A stretch of DNA of 39,042 nucleotides. Source: a virus. Shown piece by piece: positions 7,394 through 15,410 of the stretch (positions are counted from its first letter, which is position 1; every line of letters starts with the position of its first letter). The DNA lies in the IMG/VR virus record IMGVR_UViG_3300046673_000113, positions 1 to 39,042 of that record. One strand, given 5' to 3'. The position numbers and the translations under genes were made by a program. The notes under the pieces were generated by a model. That model was not told the origin of the DNA. It saw only the letters and a list, made by a program, of their open reading frames with translations, and made no database searches.

Positions 7394-7927
7394 ATGGCAC
7401 TCAAAATCTTTCGCATTGGTGTAGCCAACGCTCGCATAAGCGAGCTTGAAGCCGAAAATCTCGAACTTACCAAGACCATTGAAGCCAATTCCGGCCCCAA
7501 AGTGAAGGGCGCGAAGGCTTGTCCTGAATGTAAAGGTGAAGGATTGGTTGAATGTGAAGCCTGCGATGGCACAGGCGAAGTGAATGAGGAAGCCAAATCC
7601 AAAGCCATCGCCAAGCAAACTGAACACACACAACTTTCCGCCGATTTAGTAACGGCGAAACAGACCATTGGCACTTTGGAAACCAAAATCAAAACTCTCG
7701 AATCTATGAATACTGACTTGACAGGAAAAGTTGCGGCTGCGGAATCAAAAGTTGACGCGACAGTGGCTGCAAAATTGGCACAGGCGACGGCAGCAATCGG
7801 CGCACCGGCGCAACCGGTTGTTCCGGCAACTGCTGCGACCCCACAAGCCTTGACTGGCATGGCGCGAGTCCGTGCAGCCGCGAAAGCTGACTTGGAAAAA
7901 GCGGGATACGTTGCAAAACGACAATAA
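7394..7927 (+). CDS. Scaffold-like coiled-coil protein with DnaJ-type zinc motif
   Basis: 177 aa immediately upstream of the major capsid gene, the normal place for a scaffold. Residues 11-31 and about 85-130 are heptad-like helices (ELEAENLELTKTIEA; TKIKTLESMNTDLTGKVAAA). Between them are two CxxCxGxG repeats: CPECKGEG and CEACDGTG (about residues 43-62), the zinc-knuckle unit of DnaJ chaperones. The C-terminus is Ala-rich then basic (ADLEKAGYVAKRQ), suitable for contact with capsid protein. A zinc-binding scaffold is unusual. The scaffold role is inferred from order; the motif is seen directly. Confidence 0.6.
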   Translation: MALKIFRIGVANARISELEAENLELTKTIEANSGPKVKGAKACPECKGEGLVECEACDGTGEVNEEAKSKAIAKQTEHTQLSADLVTAKQTIGTLETKIKTLESMNTDLTGKVAAAESKVDATVAAKLAQATAAIGAPAQPVVPATAATPQALTGMARVRAAAKADLEKAGYVAKRQ

Positions 7928-7961
7928 TTTCAAACACACAACAATCAAACACTGAAAATTT

Positions 7962-8957
7962 ATGGCTGACACCTTTTTAACGTTGCTGGACATGACGAAA
8001 ATGAACGGGACTGACCAAGCGGTTGGTATCGTTGAGGAAGTCCGAACCTTTGCGCCGGAAGTAAATGTTATTTCTGGCCGTCCCATCAAAGGCACGACCT
8101 ACAAAGCCCTTGTGCGAAGCGCACTGCCGGGCGGCCCCGCTTTCCGCGAAGTCAATACCGGCGCGGCTGTTGTGGCGAGCCGTTGGGATCAACGTATTAA
8201 CCAGACATTCTTCCTCGACGCGCAGATGCGTGTTGATGAAGCGGTACTGGATGCTTCTGAATTTGGCGCAGACTGGGTTTTGGGAAATGAAGCACTCGGC
8301 GTGGCCAAACAAAAACTCATCACGCTTGGCAATCAATTTTATTATGGCAATCCTTCATTGACTGACGCGGGTTTTGCCGGGTTGGTTTATCTGTATGATT
8401 ATACCAACATGGAAGTTGCCGCCAATGCGGTTGGAAGCTTGGCCTCGACGACTTCAAGCGCGTGGTTGGTGGTTAATCAGCCGGATTGCTGCGAATTCAT
8501 TTACGGCAATAATCAAGGCTTGATGCTCAAGCAATGGGTTCCGCAGTATATCACCGGCACGAACAGCCAATATCGGGCGTTTCTGAATAACCTATCGGGT
8601 TACGTCGGGTTGAGTTTCAACTACACGAAGTCAGTTTGCCGAATCAAAAACCTCGCTCCTCCGGGAACAGCCAGTGTCTTTTCACTGACTGACGGTTTGG
8701 TGGCGAAGGCTTTGGCTCAATTCCCCGTTGGGACTGTGCCGACTCATTTGTTCTGTAACCGCGCACAGCGTTATGCGCTGCAAACATCCCGTGCGCCAGT
8801 TTATACCGCTCCTTCCAGCGGACAGCAGAGCGCAATCACGGCGGCAACGGCGTTGCAATTCCCGTCCATGCCGGTTGAATCCAACGGGATTCCTCTCTAT
8901 GTAACGGATAGCATTACATCGGCTGAAGCTGCGACTGCGGCTGGAACGCCTTATTGA
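7962..8957 (+). CDS. Major capsid protein
   Basis: 331 aa. The order protease, scaffold, this gene, decoration protein identifies it, and the sequence fits a known phage capsid family: 'FREVNTG' in the N-terminal third, 'CCEFIYGNNQGLMLKQW', 'LNNLSGYVGLSF' and 'FPVGTVPTHLFCNRAQRYAL', with a late 'GIPLYVTDSI'. It would form the icosahedral shell in the HK97-like fold. No large cleaved N-terminal delta domain is present, consistent with a separate scaffold. The start lies in the context GAAAATTTATGG with no Shine-Dalgarno. Confidence 0.82.
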   Translation: MADTFLTLLDMTKMNGTDQAVGIVEEVRTFAPEVNVISGRPIKGTTYKALVRSALPGGPAFREVNTGAAVVASRWDQRINQTFFLDAQMRVDEAVLDASEFGADWVLGNEALGVAKQKLITLGNQFYYGNPSLTDAGFAGLVYLYDYTNMEVAANAVGSLASTTSSAWLVVNQPDCCEFIYGNNQGLMLKQWVPQYITGTNSQYRAFLNNLSGYVGLSFNYTKSVCRIKNLAPPGTASVFSLTDGLVAKALAQFPVGTVPTHLFCNRAQRYALQTSRAPVYTAPSSGQQSAITAATALQFPSMPVESNGIPLYVTDSITSAEAATAAGTPY

Positions 8958-8974
8958 TTCTAACAAACCAAACA

Positions 8975-8991
8975 ACGAATAAAAATTTATG
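8975..8991 (+). promoter_or_regulatory. A/T-rich start context, identical copy 1
   Basis: ACGAATAAAAATTTATG, ending in the start codon at 8989, is identical to 12256-12272 before the tube-like gene. No GGAGG is present. Related AATTTATG contexts precede 7962 and 14586. Confidence 0.5.
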
Positions 8992-9393
8992 TCAACTCAA
9001 GTTCAAACGTCAAGACTGATTCGGGATTACACGTTAAGCACGACTCATGCGTGTCCGAATAACACGACCAACGCGACCAGTTACATTGACCTCGGTTCGG
9101 GGCCGTTCAACCCGGAAGAAATCACCATTGAGATTTCTGTTCCGGCGATTGCGCTGCACACAACCGCGAACAACCTGCAAATCCAATTGTTTTCCAGCGC
9201 GACGACTGGCGCGGGCGCGGTTACAAGTCCGCTCATTGAGTGCGACGTGCCGGGTGTTGGCGGGACGGGTTCTGTGGCTGTGGTATTCCGCTACAAGCTC
9301 CCACCGGGAACTCTGCGGTATATCTATTGGACGATGATTGCCACGACCGACAATTGCAGCGCGGCAACGGTGACATTCAGCGTGTTGCTCTAA
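8989..9393 (+). CDS. Possible capsid decoration protein
   Basis: 134 aa between the capsid gene and a strong terminator. The product is beta-rich, with Thr/Ala strands such as EEITIEISVPAIALHT and GSVAVVFRYKLPPGTL, and has no signal peptide. Position and composition fit a small shell-stabilising protein, but I do not recognise a family. It shares a 17-nt identical start context with the tube-like gene, suggesting both are made in large amounts. Confidence 0.5.
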   Translation: MSTQVQTSRLIRDYTLSTTHACPNNTTNATSYIDLGSGPFNPEEITIEISVPAIALHTTANNLQIQLFSSATTGAGAVTSPLIECDVPGVGGTGSVAVVFRYKLPPGTLRYIYWTMIATTDNCSAATVTFSVLL

Positions 9394-9413
9394 TTTTGGT
9401 GGTTCATGTTTCG

Positions 9414-9445
9414 AGGCCAGCCGGCAAAACTGGCTGGCCTTTTTG
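9414..9445 (+). terminator. Rho-independent terminator after the capsid genes
   Basis: AGGCCAGCC (9414-9422) pairs perfectly with GGCTGGCCT (9432-9440), followed by a T-run (9440-9445). The hairpin closes the head module and would reduce read-through into the tail genes, a common way to keep capsid expression high. Confidence 0.85.
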
Positions 9446-9456
9446 ATTAAAAGATT

Positions 9457-9837
9457 ATGAAGAAATTTATTTGCGGACTTTTTCTGGCGGCGACAACGGC
9501 TATGGCGAGCCAATTTCCGCCAGCGTTTGCGCTTAACACCATCAATGCGACACTTTTGACGGCAACGACCAACCAGACCGGCACGGCAATATATGTTGAG
9601 GGTGTTAAAAACCATACCTTCGTTATCGTCAATGCTACCACGCGAACAAACATTGTAACGTTAATGGGCAGCTTGGATGCGACGAATTATGTGACGTTGA
9701 ATTTGACCACGAACACGGCAATCTCCACTAATTCGGTTGTTTTAACCGAACAAAGATGGAGCTATTTACAGGCGCAAGTTTCTGGTTTGACTGGGACAAA
9801 TTGCAACACGGTGGTTGAATATCTTGGAGGCAACTAA
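9457..9837 (+). CDS. Small beta-rich protein with Sec signal peptide
   Basis: 126 aa. Residues 1-18 (MKKFICGLFLAATTAMAS) form a typical signal peptide with a cleavage site near AMAS-Q. The rest is Asn/Thr-rich, with a 'GTAIYVEGVKNHTFVIVNA' and 'LMGSLDATNYVTL' pattern that I associate with small phage virion domains. A secretion signal on a protein encoded between the capsid and connector genes is unexpected. It could be a surface or decoration protein assembled outside the cytoplasm, or a host-surface modifier. It ends in TAATG overlap with the next gene. Confidence 0.6.
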   Translation: MKKFICGLFLAATTAMASQFPPAFALNTINATLLTATTNQTGTAIYVEGVKNHTFVIVNATTRTNIVTLMGSLDATNYVTLNLTTNTAISTNSVVLTEQRWSYLQAQVSGLTGTNCNTVVEYLGGN

Positions 9838-10370
9838 TGAAAAAACTTCTTTTAATTCTGGCGGCATTGATTCCGGCGATTGCTTTTGCTGCCGATCATA
9901 ACGCGACCACTGACACCTACAGGAACGGCGCGAGTATCAGCATTGATCCCAGCGTAAGAATTTACAATGAGGACAAAACTTGGACAAATAATCCGAGCCT
10001 GACATTCGGATATTTAAGCACAGTGACCAGCGACATTCAGGCGCAGCTTAATTCAAAGACCAACAGTGTTATCAGTGGAGCGGCTTTGAATTTAACCAAT
10101 AGAGCAAATGAATTTTATGGCGACCAATTTACAGGAACAAATTTTGTTGGGAAACTAACAGGCGTAGCATCGCAAGCGACTCACGCGACCAATGCGGATT
10201 TAGCAACATTAGCTACCACGGCAATCACTTCGACCAACGTGCAAGGATATTCATTGATGACAAATAATCTTGTCGCTGTTGCTTTGGTTGAACAAACCAA
10301 TGCGCTGGGTTACGTCACTAATACTTATTTGACTTACACAACCAACGCAATACATTATCTTGGCCAGTGA
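9837..10370 (+). CDS. Asn/Thr-rich fibre-like protein with signal peptide
   Basis: 177 aa. A signal peptide (MKKLLLILAALIPAIAFAA) is followed by Asn/Thr/Ala-rich sequence with short repeats such as LATLATTAITSTNVQGY and 'FTGTNFVGKLTGVASQ'. These resemble the repeats of the large fibre proteins at 16938-23814, so it may be a small member of the same group. A strong Shine-Dalgarno GGAGG lies 6 nt before the ATG, inside the preceding gene. The function is unknown; a surface or fibre role is inferred. Confidence 0.6.
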   Translation: MKKLLLILAALIPAIAFAADHNATTDTYRNGASISIDPSVRIYNEDKTWTNNPSLTFGYLSTVTSDIQAQLNSKTNSVISGAALNLTNRANEFYGDQFTGTNFVGKLTGVASQATHATNADLATLATTAITSTNVQGYSLMTNNLVAVALVEQTNALGYVTNTYLTYTTNAIHYLGQ

Positions 10371-10703
10371 ATGAACCGATTATCACACGAAGTGGTGAGG
10401 GGGCTGAAAGACCTCGAAGGCAATCGCGGGTTAGGCAACATGGCGATAGTGTGGAACTCGAACTCCTACGTTACAATCCCACATTCATCCGAGAGTTTGC
10501 GGCTCATGGCCGAAGGCGGATTCAGTTTAAGCAACCATTCTGCGTTTTGCATTAGGACTTTGCTTTTTGGCGGGACATTGCCGGTATCGCGCCAGACAAT
10601 CATAGACCAGAACGGGCTTGCGCTGAAAATAGTTTCCGTGAAGGCTTCATCGGACGGTTCATTTATTGTGCTGACTTGTGAAAATCCTGCGGAAAAGATA
10701 TAA
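10371..10703 (+). CDS. Possible head-tail connector protein
   Basis: 110 aa, starting one base after the preceding stop. It has a cytoplasmic composition again, unlike the two secreted neighbours. The sequence ends in short beta strands (TIIDQNGLALKIVSVKASSD; SFIVLTCENP) like the compact beta-sandwich of head-closure proteins. Its place between the capsid module and the tail completion gene supports a connector role. I do not recognise a specific family. Confidence 0.45.
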   Translation: MNRLSHEVVRGLKDLEGNRGLGNMAIVWNSNSYVTIPHSSESLRLMAEGGFSLSNHSAFCIRTLLFGGTLPVSRQTIIDQNGLALKIVSVKASSDGSFIVLTCENPAEKI

Positions 10704-11449
10704 TGCCAGACGCAGTTTCATTCAAGGTTCTAAACCTGCAAGAATTTCAGGACACGCTGAATAAATATGTCCTCTACAATAAGCGAGAGTTCCCGCGCAT
10801 AATCGCGACGAAGGCCTATCGAATAGCTATTGTTGCTTGCCATGAAACTTATCGTCCGCCAAAAGGTTCGGTTGCCAAAGCCTTGTCAATGACGATTGAA
10901 GATTTCCAGAGGACAAAAAGCGGCAGGACAAAGAGGGTCATGCTAAAAAGCACTTCAACTGCTGGCGGTGTTTTTAATACGGTTGGTGTTCCCATTGGAG
11001 CTTTGCTGGTAAATTGGCGGCGCGGCAAGCGCGGCATGAAGGGACTTTATGGTGCGGACATGAAGGCTGCCGTTCGCAGATTGGAAATGATGGGTGAACG
11101 GGCGCGGGCATATTTGGCTTCCGGTTGGATTCCGGCCATAAAGAAACTTGCGCCACTTGCCGATAGGGGAAGATTTGCTGGACAGAATGTTGGAAGCCCA
11201 GACCCAGAAGCAAGGAAGATTGAAAATCCAAAAGGTAGAGCTTCTATATCATCTTCATCTGGCAGCATTTCAGCAGCAACGATTGTCAATGAGGCTGTTG
11301 CCAAAGTCACCACGACTCCCGACCCGCTTGGCAAATATGGCCTGCCCGCTTTGCAAAAGGCGGTGGATGTTGAAACGGCTTCGATGCTTCAATACATCGA
11401 GGACAAAATGCGTGAAGGGGCTAACCAACTTCGCATAAAGAACAATTGA
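10703..11449 (+). CDS. Possible tail completion protein (HK97 gp10/lambda Z-like)
   Basis: 248 aa. The N-terminal region (LNLQEFQDTLNKYVLYNKRE) with basic residues and a helical middle resembles minor tail/completion proteins that cap the tail tube for joining to the head. The order connector, this gene, tail terminator, tube supports this. Residues about 160-200 form a polar Ser-rich linker (SISSSSGSISAAT). It overlaps the previous gene by TAATG and ends beside a leader element. Confidence 0.5.
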   Translation: MPDAVSFKVLNLQEFQDTLNKYVLYNKREFPRIIATKAYRIAIVACHETYRPPKGSVAKALSMTIEDFQRTKSGRTKRVMLKSTSTAGGVFNTVGVPIGALLVNWRRGKRGMKGLYGADMKAAVRRLEMMGERARAYLASGWIPAIKKLAPLADRGRFAGQNVGSPDPEARKIENPKGRASISSSSGSISAATIVNEAVAKVTTTPDPLGKYGLPALQKAVDVETASMLQYIEDKMREGANQLRIKNN

Positions 11450-11467
11450 CAATTGCCACTAGATGAG
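11446..11467 (+). promoter_or_regulatory. TTGACAA-GCCACT leader element, copy 3
   Basis: TTGACAATTGCCACTAGATG begins 22 nt before ATG 11468 and overlaps the stop of the previous gene. No Shine-Dalgarno is present. Confidence 0.6.
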
Positions 11468-11944
11468 ATGCCAGAGCTTGCCGAAAAAATTGAATCCACG
11501 TGCGCCGCATATCTTGCCTCGTTCACTACTTGGCCGGACTCATTATTGACCGCGCCGGATGCGACCACATACAGAATCTTTGCCGGTGAAGCTGAAACCG
11601 AAAAGACAGGCCAATCCATCATCTGTTATACGAGCGGAGATTTCACAGAATACCCTTCTTGTTCCGGCAACTTTTGGGCTGATGTAACGATTGAACTAAA
11701 AACTCCGGTCAGCATTGATGCAACGGGTGATACAGACCAATTAACGGCTCACCAAGCCGCCGCAACCATTCTTGAGCCTCTTATCATGGCAGCGACCCTT
11801 CCGGCCTCACTAGAGGCCAATGCGAGCGATTTTACCGTGTTTGGGTTGATTGACCGACAGCATATCCGCGAACGAACTGCTGAATACTGGCTGACTGGCT
11901 TCAAATTCAAGCTGTATTGCTGTTCAAGTGCGTTGTCGGCGTGA
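11468..11944 (+). CDS. Possible tail terminator protein
   Basis: 158 aa. The C-terminal segment (TAEYWLTGFKFKLYCCSS) has the 'beta strand plus aromatic' ending typical of gpU-like tail terminators that cap the tube. The order (completion, this gene, small protein, tube) fits. A TTG at 11453 is in frame but lies inside the leader element, so ATG 11468 is preferred. Confidence 0.5.
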   Translation: MPELAEKIESTCAAYLASFTTWPDSLLTAPDATTYRIFAGEAETEKTGQSIICYTSGDFTEYPSCSGNFWADVTIELKTPVSIDATGDTDQLTAHQAAATILEPLIMAATLPASLEANASDFTVFGLIDRQHIRERTAEYWLTGFKFKLYCCSSALSA

Positions 11945-11947
11945 TTG

Positions 11948-11972
11948 TTGACAAACGCCACTTGGTAGAGAT
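11948..11972 (+). promoter_or_regulatory. TTGACAA-GCCACT leader element, copy 4
   Basis: TTGACAAACGCCACTTGGTA begins 25 nt before ATG 11973, with the start context GAGATATGG. It starts 4 nt after the preceding stop codon. Confidence 0.6.
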
Positions 11973-12263
11973 ATGGCCGTCAGCGCATTTTCATTCAGTT
12001 TGCACGTTTTGAAAAATGGTTCATTGGCTGAATTGAAGGGCAAAAAGGCGGGGCCTGACTTGCCCGACCCGGCGGATAAGACGAAGAAAATCGCGGCAGA
12101 CCAGACCTTGATTGAATCGGTGAAAACATTTGCAACTGGCGAAATAGCGATGTTACCGGACAAGTTCAACGCGGCATTGGTGGTTATCACGGGCGAACTT
12201 GACCGGGAAAATGGGCGCAGCCTGTCGCAAATAACGGTTATTGGCGAAACAATACACGAATAA
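11973..12263 (+). CDS. Hypothetical tail-module protein, 96 aa
   Basis: A short soluble protein lying between the tail terminator candidate and the tube candidate. The sequence begins with a beta-like segment (AVSAFSFSLHVLKNGSLAEL), has a Lys/Asp/Pro-rich middle (KAGPDLPDPADKTKKIAAD) and ends TVIGETIHE. I do not recognise it. Tail genes of this size near the tube often encode minor tail components. It ends 6 nt before the next start. Confidence 0.5.
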   Translation: MAVSAFSFSLHVLKNGSLAELKGKKAGPDLPDPADKTKKIAADQTLIESVKTFATGEIAMLPDKFNAALVVITGELDRENGRSLSQITVIGETIHE

Positions 12264-12272
12264 AAATTTATG
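12256..12272 (+). promoter_or_regulatory. A/T-rich start context, identical copy 2
   Basis: ACGAATAAAAATTTATG, ending in ATG 12270, is identical over 17 nt to 8975-8991. The conservation between two unrelated structural genes suggests a translational or transcriptional element rather than chance. Confidence 0.5.
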
Positions 12273-12719
12273 AGTCAAACACTTGTCCCAAACGGAATCG
12301 CCGTTAATTTCGGCTTTCAATCAACTTCAAGCGATTACGGCATCACCGACAGCGGCGCAATCTTAAAGGGCTGGCTGCTCCAATCTGCCGATTACGAAAC
12401 TGGCGCGGACAAGGAAGATATTCGGGCGTTACAAGGTGATATTGTTGCCCGAAATTGGTATGACCTGCACCAAAAAGCAAATTTACGTCTATTCATTAGT
12501 GCGGCGGGTCGCGCAGCCGCCATTGCCGCAACGACGCTTGCCTCACTAACTCCCGGAACTATAATTAGTATTACACATTGTGCTTCACATCCAGACCTTG
12601 TGGCGACAAATTGGGAAGTCGTGGGGTCTGCTAAAATTGCCGGGGACATAACGAAGTCGGCGGAAGTTACATTGCCGATGGAGAAACGCTCCGGAATCAC
12701 CGCTGTTCAACCGGCGTAA
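12270..12719 (+). CDS. Possible tail tube protein
   Basis: 149 aa. Beta-rich, with a repeated 'GTIISITHCASHP' and 'AEVTLPMEKRSGI' pattern compatible with the tube fold shared by siphoviral major tail proteins. Placed immediately before a chaperone and tape measure, as in other siphoviruses. The shared strong start context with the decoration protein agrees with a highly expressed structural protein. The family match is weak, so the call is mainly positional. Confidence 0.55.
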   Translation: MSQTLVPNGIAVNFGFQSTSSDYGITDSGAILKGWLLQSADYETGADKEDIRALQGDIVARNWYDLHQKANLRLFISAAGRAAAIAATTLASLTPGTIISITHCASHPDLVATNWEVVGSAKIAGDITKSAEVTLPMEKRSGITAVQPA

Positions 12720-12726
12720 CCGTGAC

Positions 12727-13410
12727 ATGGAAACGCCCACGCCAACCAGCGCGGCGCGGGACACGAACGCGGCCAGCGAGTTCACGGCGGCTTTCCCGCC
12801 TCAATTCACCATACTTGGCGTTAAACTTTTGCCGCTGTCGCTTGGCCGTTATCGGCTGATGAAATGGGCTGGGGTGGCTTTTGTTGCAGAGGAAGAATGT
12901 AGCGCGACAATCGAGGATTTGTTTTCCGGGATAGCTATTTGCGGGATGCCGTGTTCAGAATTCAAACGATTTCTTGCCGAATCATTGCTTGAAAATGAAT
13001 TGAGTAAGTGGGGCAAAAAACTCCGCAAGCAAATCAACAAGGAAAAAGGCTTCAACATCTTCGAGAAAATAGCCCTATTCAATCGTTACATTCAGGAAGG
13101 GTCAAAGCTTCCGTGGGTTCCGCTTGCAGTTCAATCTGAAAATCCTCCGGATTATACAAACACACATTGGTCAAACAATGTCGAGGTTGTGCTGCGCGGT
13201 CAACTTGGTTGGACAAAAAACGAGATTGAAGAAGAGCCACTGACAAAGGCTTTGGCAGATTATTTCAAGCACATGGAAAATGAAGGCCATGTCAGGCTCA
13301 TGCCGCATGAACTTTATCAGGAGATGGTGGATGAAGGCGAGGCCAACATGAAGGCTTTTGAAAAAATGGCCGAAAGCCAGAAACCGAAGGAGGCGTTATG
13401 CCCGGCCTGA
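12727..13410 (+). CDS. Possible tail assembly chaperone
   Basis: 227 aa between the tube and the tape measure, the invariant place for tail assembly chaperones. The region around residues 32-70 (KLLPLSLGRYRLMKWAGVAF) resembles the tail-protein/chaperone type sequence in which a substrate-length parameter is read. The C-terminal half is charged and helical. Lambda G/GT-type frameshifting was looked for and no slippery site was evident. It overlaps the tape measure by 13 nt. Confidence 0.5.
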   Translation: METPTPTSAARDTNAASEFTAAFPPQFTILGVKLLPLSLGRYRLMKWAGVAFVAEEECSATIEDLFSGIAICGMPCSEFKRFLAESLLENELSKWGKKLRKQINKEKGFNIFEKIALFNRYIQEGSKLPWVPLAVQSENPPDYTNTHWSNNVEVVLRGQLGWTKNEIEEEPLTKALADYFKHMENEGHVRLMPHELYQEMVDEGEANMKAFEKMAESQKPKEALCPA

Positions 13411-14582
13411 ATTTAGCCGCCACGATTAGTCTGGACGGTTCTGGATTTGAGCGCGGGATGCAGCGTGTAGGCTCATCGGTTGCATCTGGGATAAAGAATT
13501 TTGTCGTCGGCGCGGTGGGTATTTATGCTATTCAAGCTGCAATCCGAAAGACCATTGACACGGCGGACGAACTTGTTAATTCGGCTCGTAAAATGTCAAT
13601 GACGACAGACCAGCTTCAAATCATGCGCCGAGCAGCGGAGATAAACGGCAAGTCATTCGACCAGATGACGCTTGCTTTGGAGCGGTTCAATGCCGTGCGC
13701 GAGAACATTTTGAACAAAGGCAAAGGCTGGGCTGAACAAATGGCTGCGATGTCGCGGCTTGGTATTACTCCGGCGGCATTGGCTTCGCAGACTGCGGCAA
13801 CATCGTTCATGGGACAAATTTCAACCACTGCGCGAGGCAGCAACGCGGCGGACATTGCGAATGATTTGAAGCAGATTTTTGGACGGAATGGGATGGAATT
13901 ATTCGGCACATTACAGACTGATTTTACCAGCTTGGGCGCGAAGATGAAATCTATGGGCGCAATAATGGATACCACGACAGCGGTTGCGCTAAAGACGTTC
14001 AAAGATGAGATGACATTGCTGAGCCAGATTATTATTACATCACTTGCGCCCGCCCTTGTTGCGTTTGGTAGGGGACTTATCGCACTGACGTCTCGCTGGG
14101 CACAAACATCACAATTCGTCGGAGCGCAGAGTGCAGAGGGATGGAAATGGTGGATTACCCCAATCACAACTTCATTCAATAATGCGGCAGATGTCGTGGC
14201 TCAAATACAAAGAAAACAAGGCGGTGACTTGCTTACCAAGTTTGATGCAATGATTAAAGAAATAGCAGATGGGCTAAACAACCCCAAACCGCCAGCCGTA
14301 ACAGACGAACCACCAGCAGAAAAAGCCAAGAAAGAACGCGCATTGAAAGGCGATTCAAACGCTTTGATTAAAGTTGGTAATTTTCTCGGTGCATCGCGGG
14401 ATACCATCGGAAGTTTGCAGCAACAAACCGCGCAACACGCGGCTGCGACGGCTTCAAATACGGCTTCTATAAAGACCAGCACAGCGGCGGCGGCAAAAAC
14501 CCTTGACCAATTAACGGCTGAATTATTAAAGGCGTGGCCGACTTGCACACAGGACGCGCCGAGCATTTTCCCAACATCATAA
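13398..14582 (+). CDS. Short tape measure-like protein
   Basis: 394 aa. The N-terminus (TISLDGSGFERGMQRVGSSV) and the hydrophobic segment FVVGAVGIYAIQAAI are typical of tape measure proteins, followed by long Ala/Thr/Gln-rich helices. A second hydrophobic stretch is near residues 210-230 (IIITSLAPALVAFGRGLIAL). By the usual relation of about 0.15 nm per residue the tail would be only about 60 nm. A strong Shine-Dalgarno (GAAGGAGG) sits 4 nt before the start, showing that the host can use this signal. Confidence 0.72.
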   Translation: MPGLNLAATISLDGSGFERGMQRVGSSVASGIKNFVVGAVGIYAIQAAIRKTIDTADELVNSARKMSMTTDQLQIMRRAAEINGKSFDQMTLALERFNAVRENILNKGKGWAEQMAAMSRLGITPAALASQTAATSFMGQISTTARGSNAADIANDLKQIFGRNGMELFGTLQTDFTSLGAKMKSMGAIMDTTTAVALKTFKDEMTLLSQIIITSLAPALVAFGRGLIALTSRWAQTSQFVGAQSAEGWKWWITPITTSFNNAADVVAQIQRKQGGDLLTKFDAMIKEIADGLNNPKPPAVTDEPPAEKAKKERALKGDSNALIKVGNFLGASRDTIGSLQQQTAQHAAATASNTASIKTSTAAAAKTLDQLTAELLKAWPTCTQDAPSIFPTS

Positions 14583-14585
14583 TTT

Positions 14586-15410
14586 ATGTCAACAGCAGTT
14601 TTAACAGGAAGTCCGACGCCGGTTTCACAATTACAACCGCCGTCATTAGATTACACAGAGCGGGGTTGGACGGCTACAATTCCTTACGAGGATGTCGCTT
14701 CAACCTCTGGCATCAATCGCATATTGGCTATTGCCAATGCAGCTTATTTAAGTGGAGCAAGGGTAAGTGTTAAACAGAGTTACGGCAAAGTCAGGGTTGA
14801 AAGTGTCTATCCGTGGGATTTTTCCGGTGGTTCTGGTTCTCCTGCAACCGAGTTCGTTCCACTTTGGGAAATGATTTCAAAGAAGGCCGAGGTGTCAATT
14901 TTTGACTGGAAGAATCCATTGGCGGCGAATGTTGATTTATCAAATATCGCCTATGCTAAAAATGTCATCCAAAACATTTCCACTTACAATATCAATGGCG
15001 GCAATCCGAGTGGAACAGCTTTAGCTTGGCCGGACTCTGGCACTCAAACTGCGGCACTTGAATTGTTAAGTCTTTATGTAAATGATGTAACGAGCTACAA
15101 TTTATTTGTCCCCGAATTACATTTTACACAGACGGTCAATTCACAATATGTTTTTCCAGCATCATTCTCCAACACTGGAAGGATTTACAGTTCAACCACG
15201 CTAAAATCTGTCTTTTCCGTTCCGGGGAATATCTTGTTTGGATTTCCTATTGCCAGTTCAATTCCATCTTACATTTCATCGTTCAATCTTGTTTATGGCT
15301 GGTTCACCAACGGCCCGGAAGTCAAACAAATCTCTGGTTTCAAGTGGCAGATTGTTCAGACTTGGGAATGGGGTCTTTGGTCAACAGATATGTATGGGAC
15401 TTTGCTATGA
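14586..15410 (+). CDS. Tail-tip protein, family unknown
   Basis: 274 aa, immediately after the tape measure, where distal tail proteins lie. Sequence is rich in Ser, Tyr and Trp, with strands such as GWTATIPYEDVASTSG and 'KVRVESVYPWDF'. The terminal segment (ISGFKWQIVQTWEWGLWS) is notably Trp-rich. The start has the A/T context ATAATTTATG. Its role as a tip or hub component is inferred from position only. Confidence 0.5.
   Translation: MSTAVLTGSPTPVSQLQPPSLDYTERGWTATIPYEDVASTSGINRILAIANAAYLSGARVSVKQSYGKVRVESVYPWDFSGGSGSPATEFVPLWEMISKKAEVSIFDWKNPLAANVDLSNIAYAKNVIQNISTYNINGGNPSGTALAWPDSGTQTAALELLSLYVNDVTSYNLFVPELHFTQTVNSQYVFPASFSNTGRIYSSTTLKSVFSVPGNILFGFPIASSIPSYISSFNLVYGWFTNGPEVKQISGFKWQIVQTWEWGLWSTDMYGTLL

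Noticed and set aside
12727-13440. Programmed frameshift between the chaperone and tape measure
   Set aside because: No clear slippery heptamer with following structure was found, and the tape measure has its own strong Shine-Dalgarno and ATG.
15344-15406. N-terminal extension of the 15407-16615 protein
   Set aside because: It lies wholly inside the preceding gene, while ATG 15407 makes the usual ATGA overlap.
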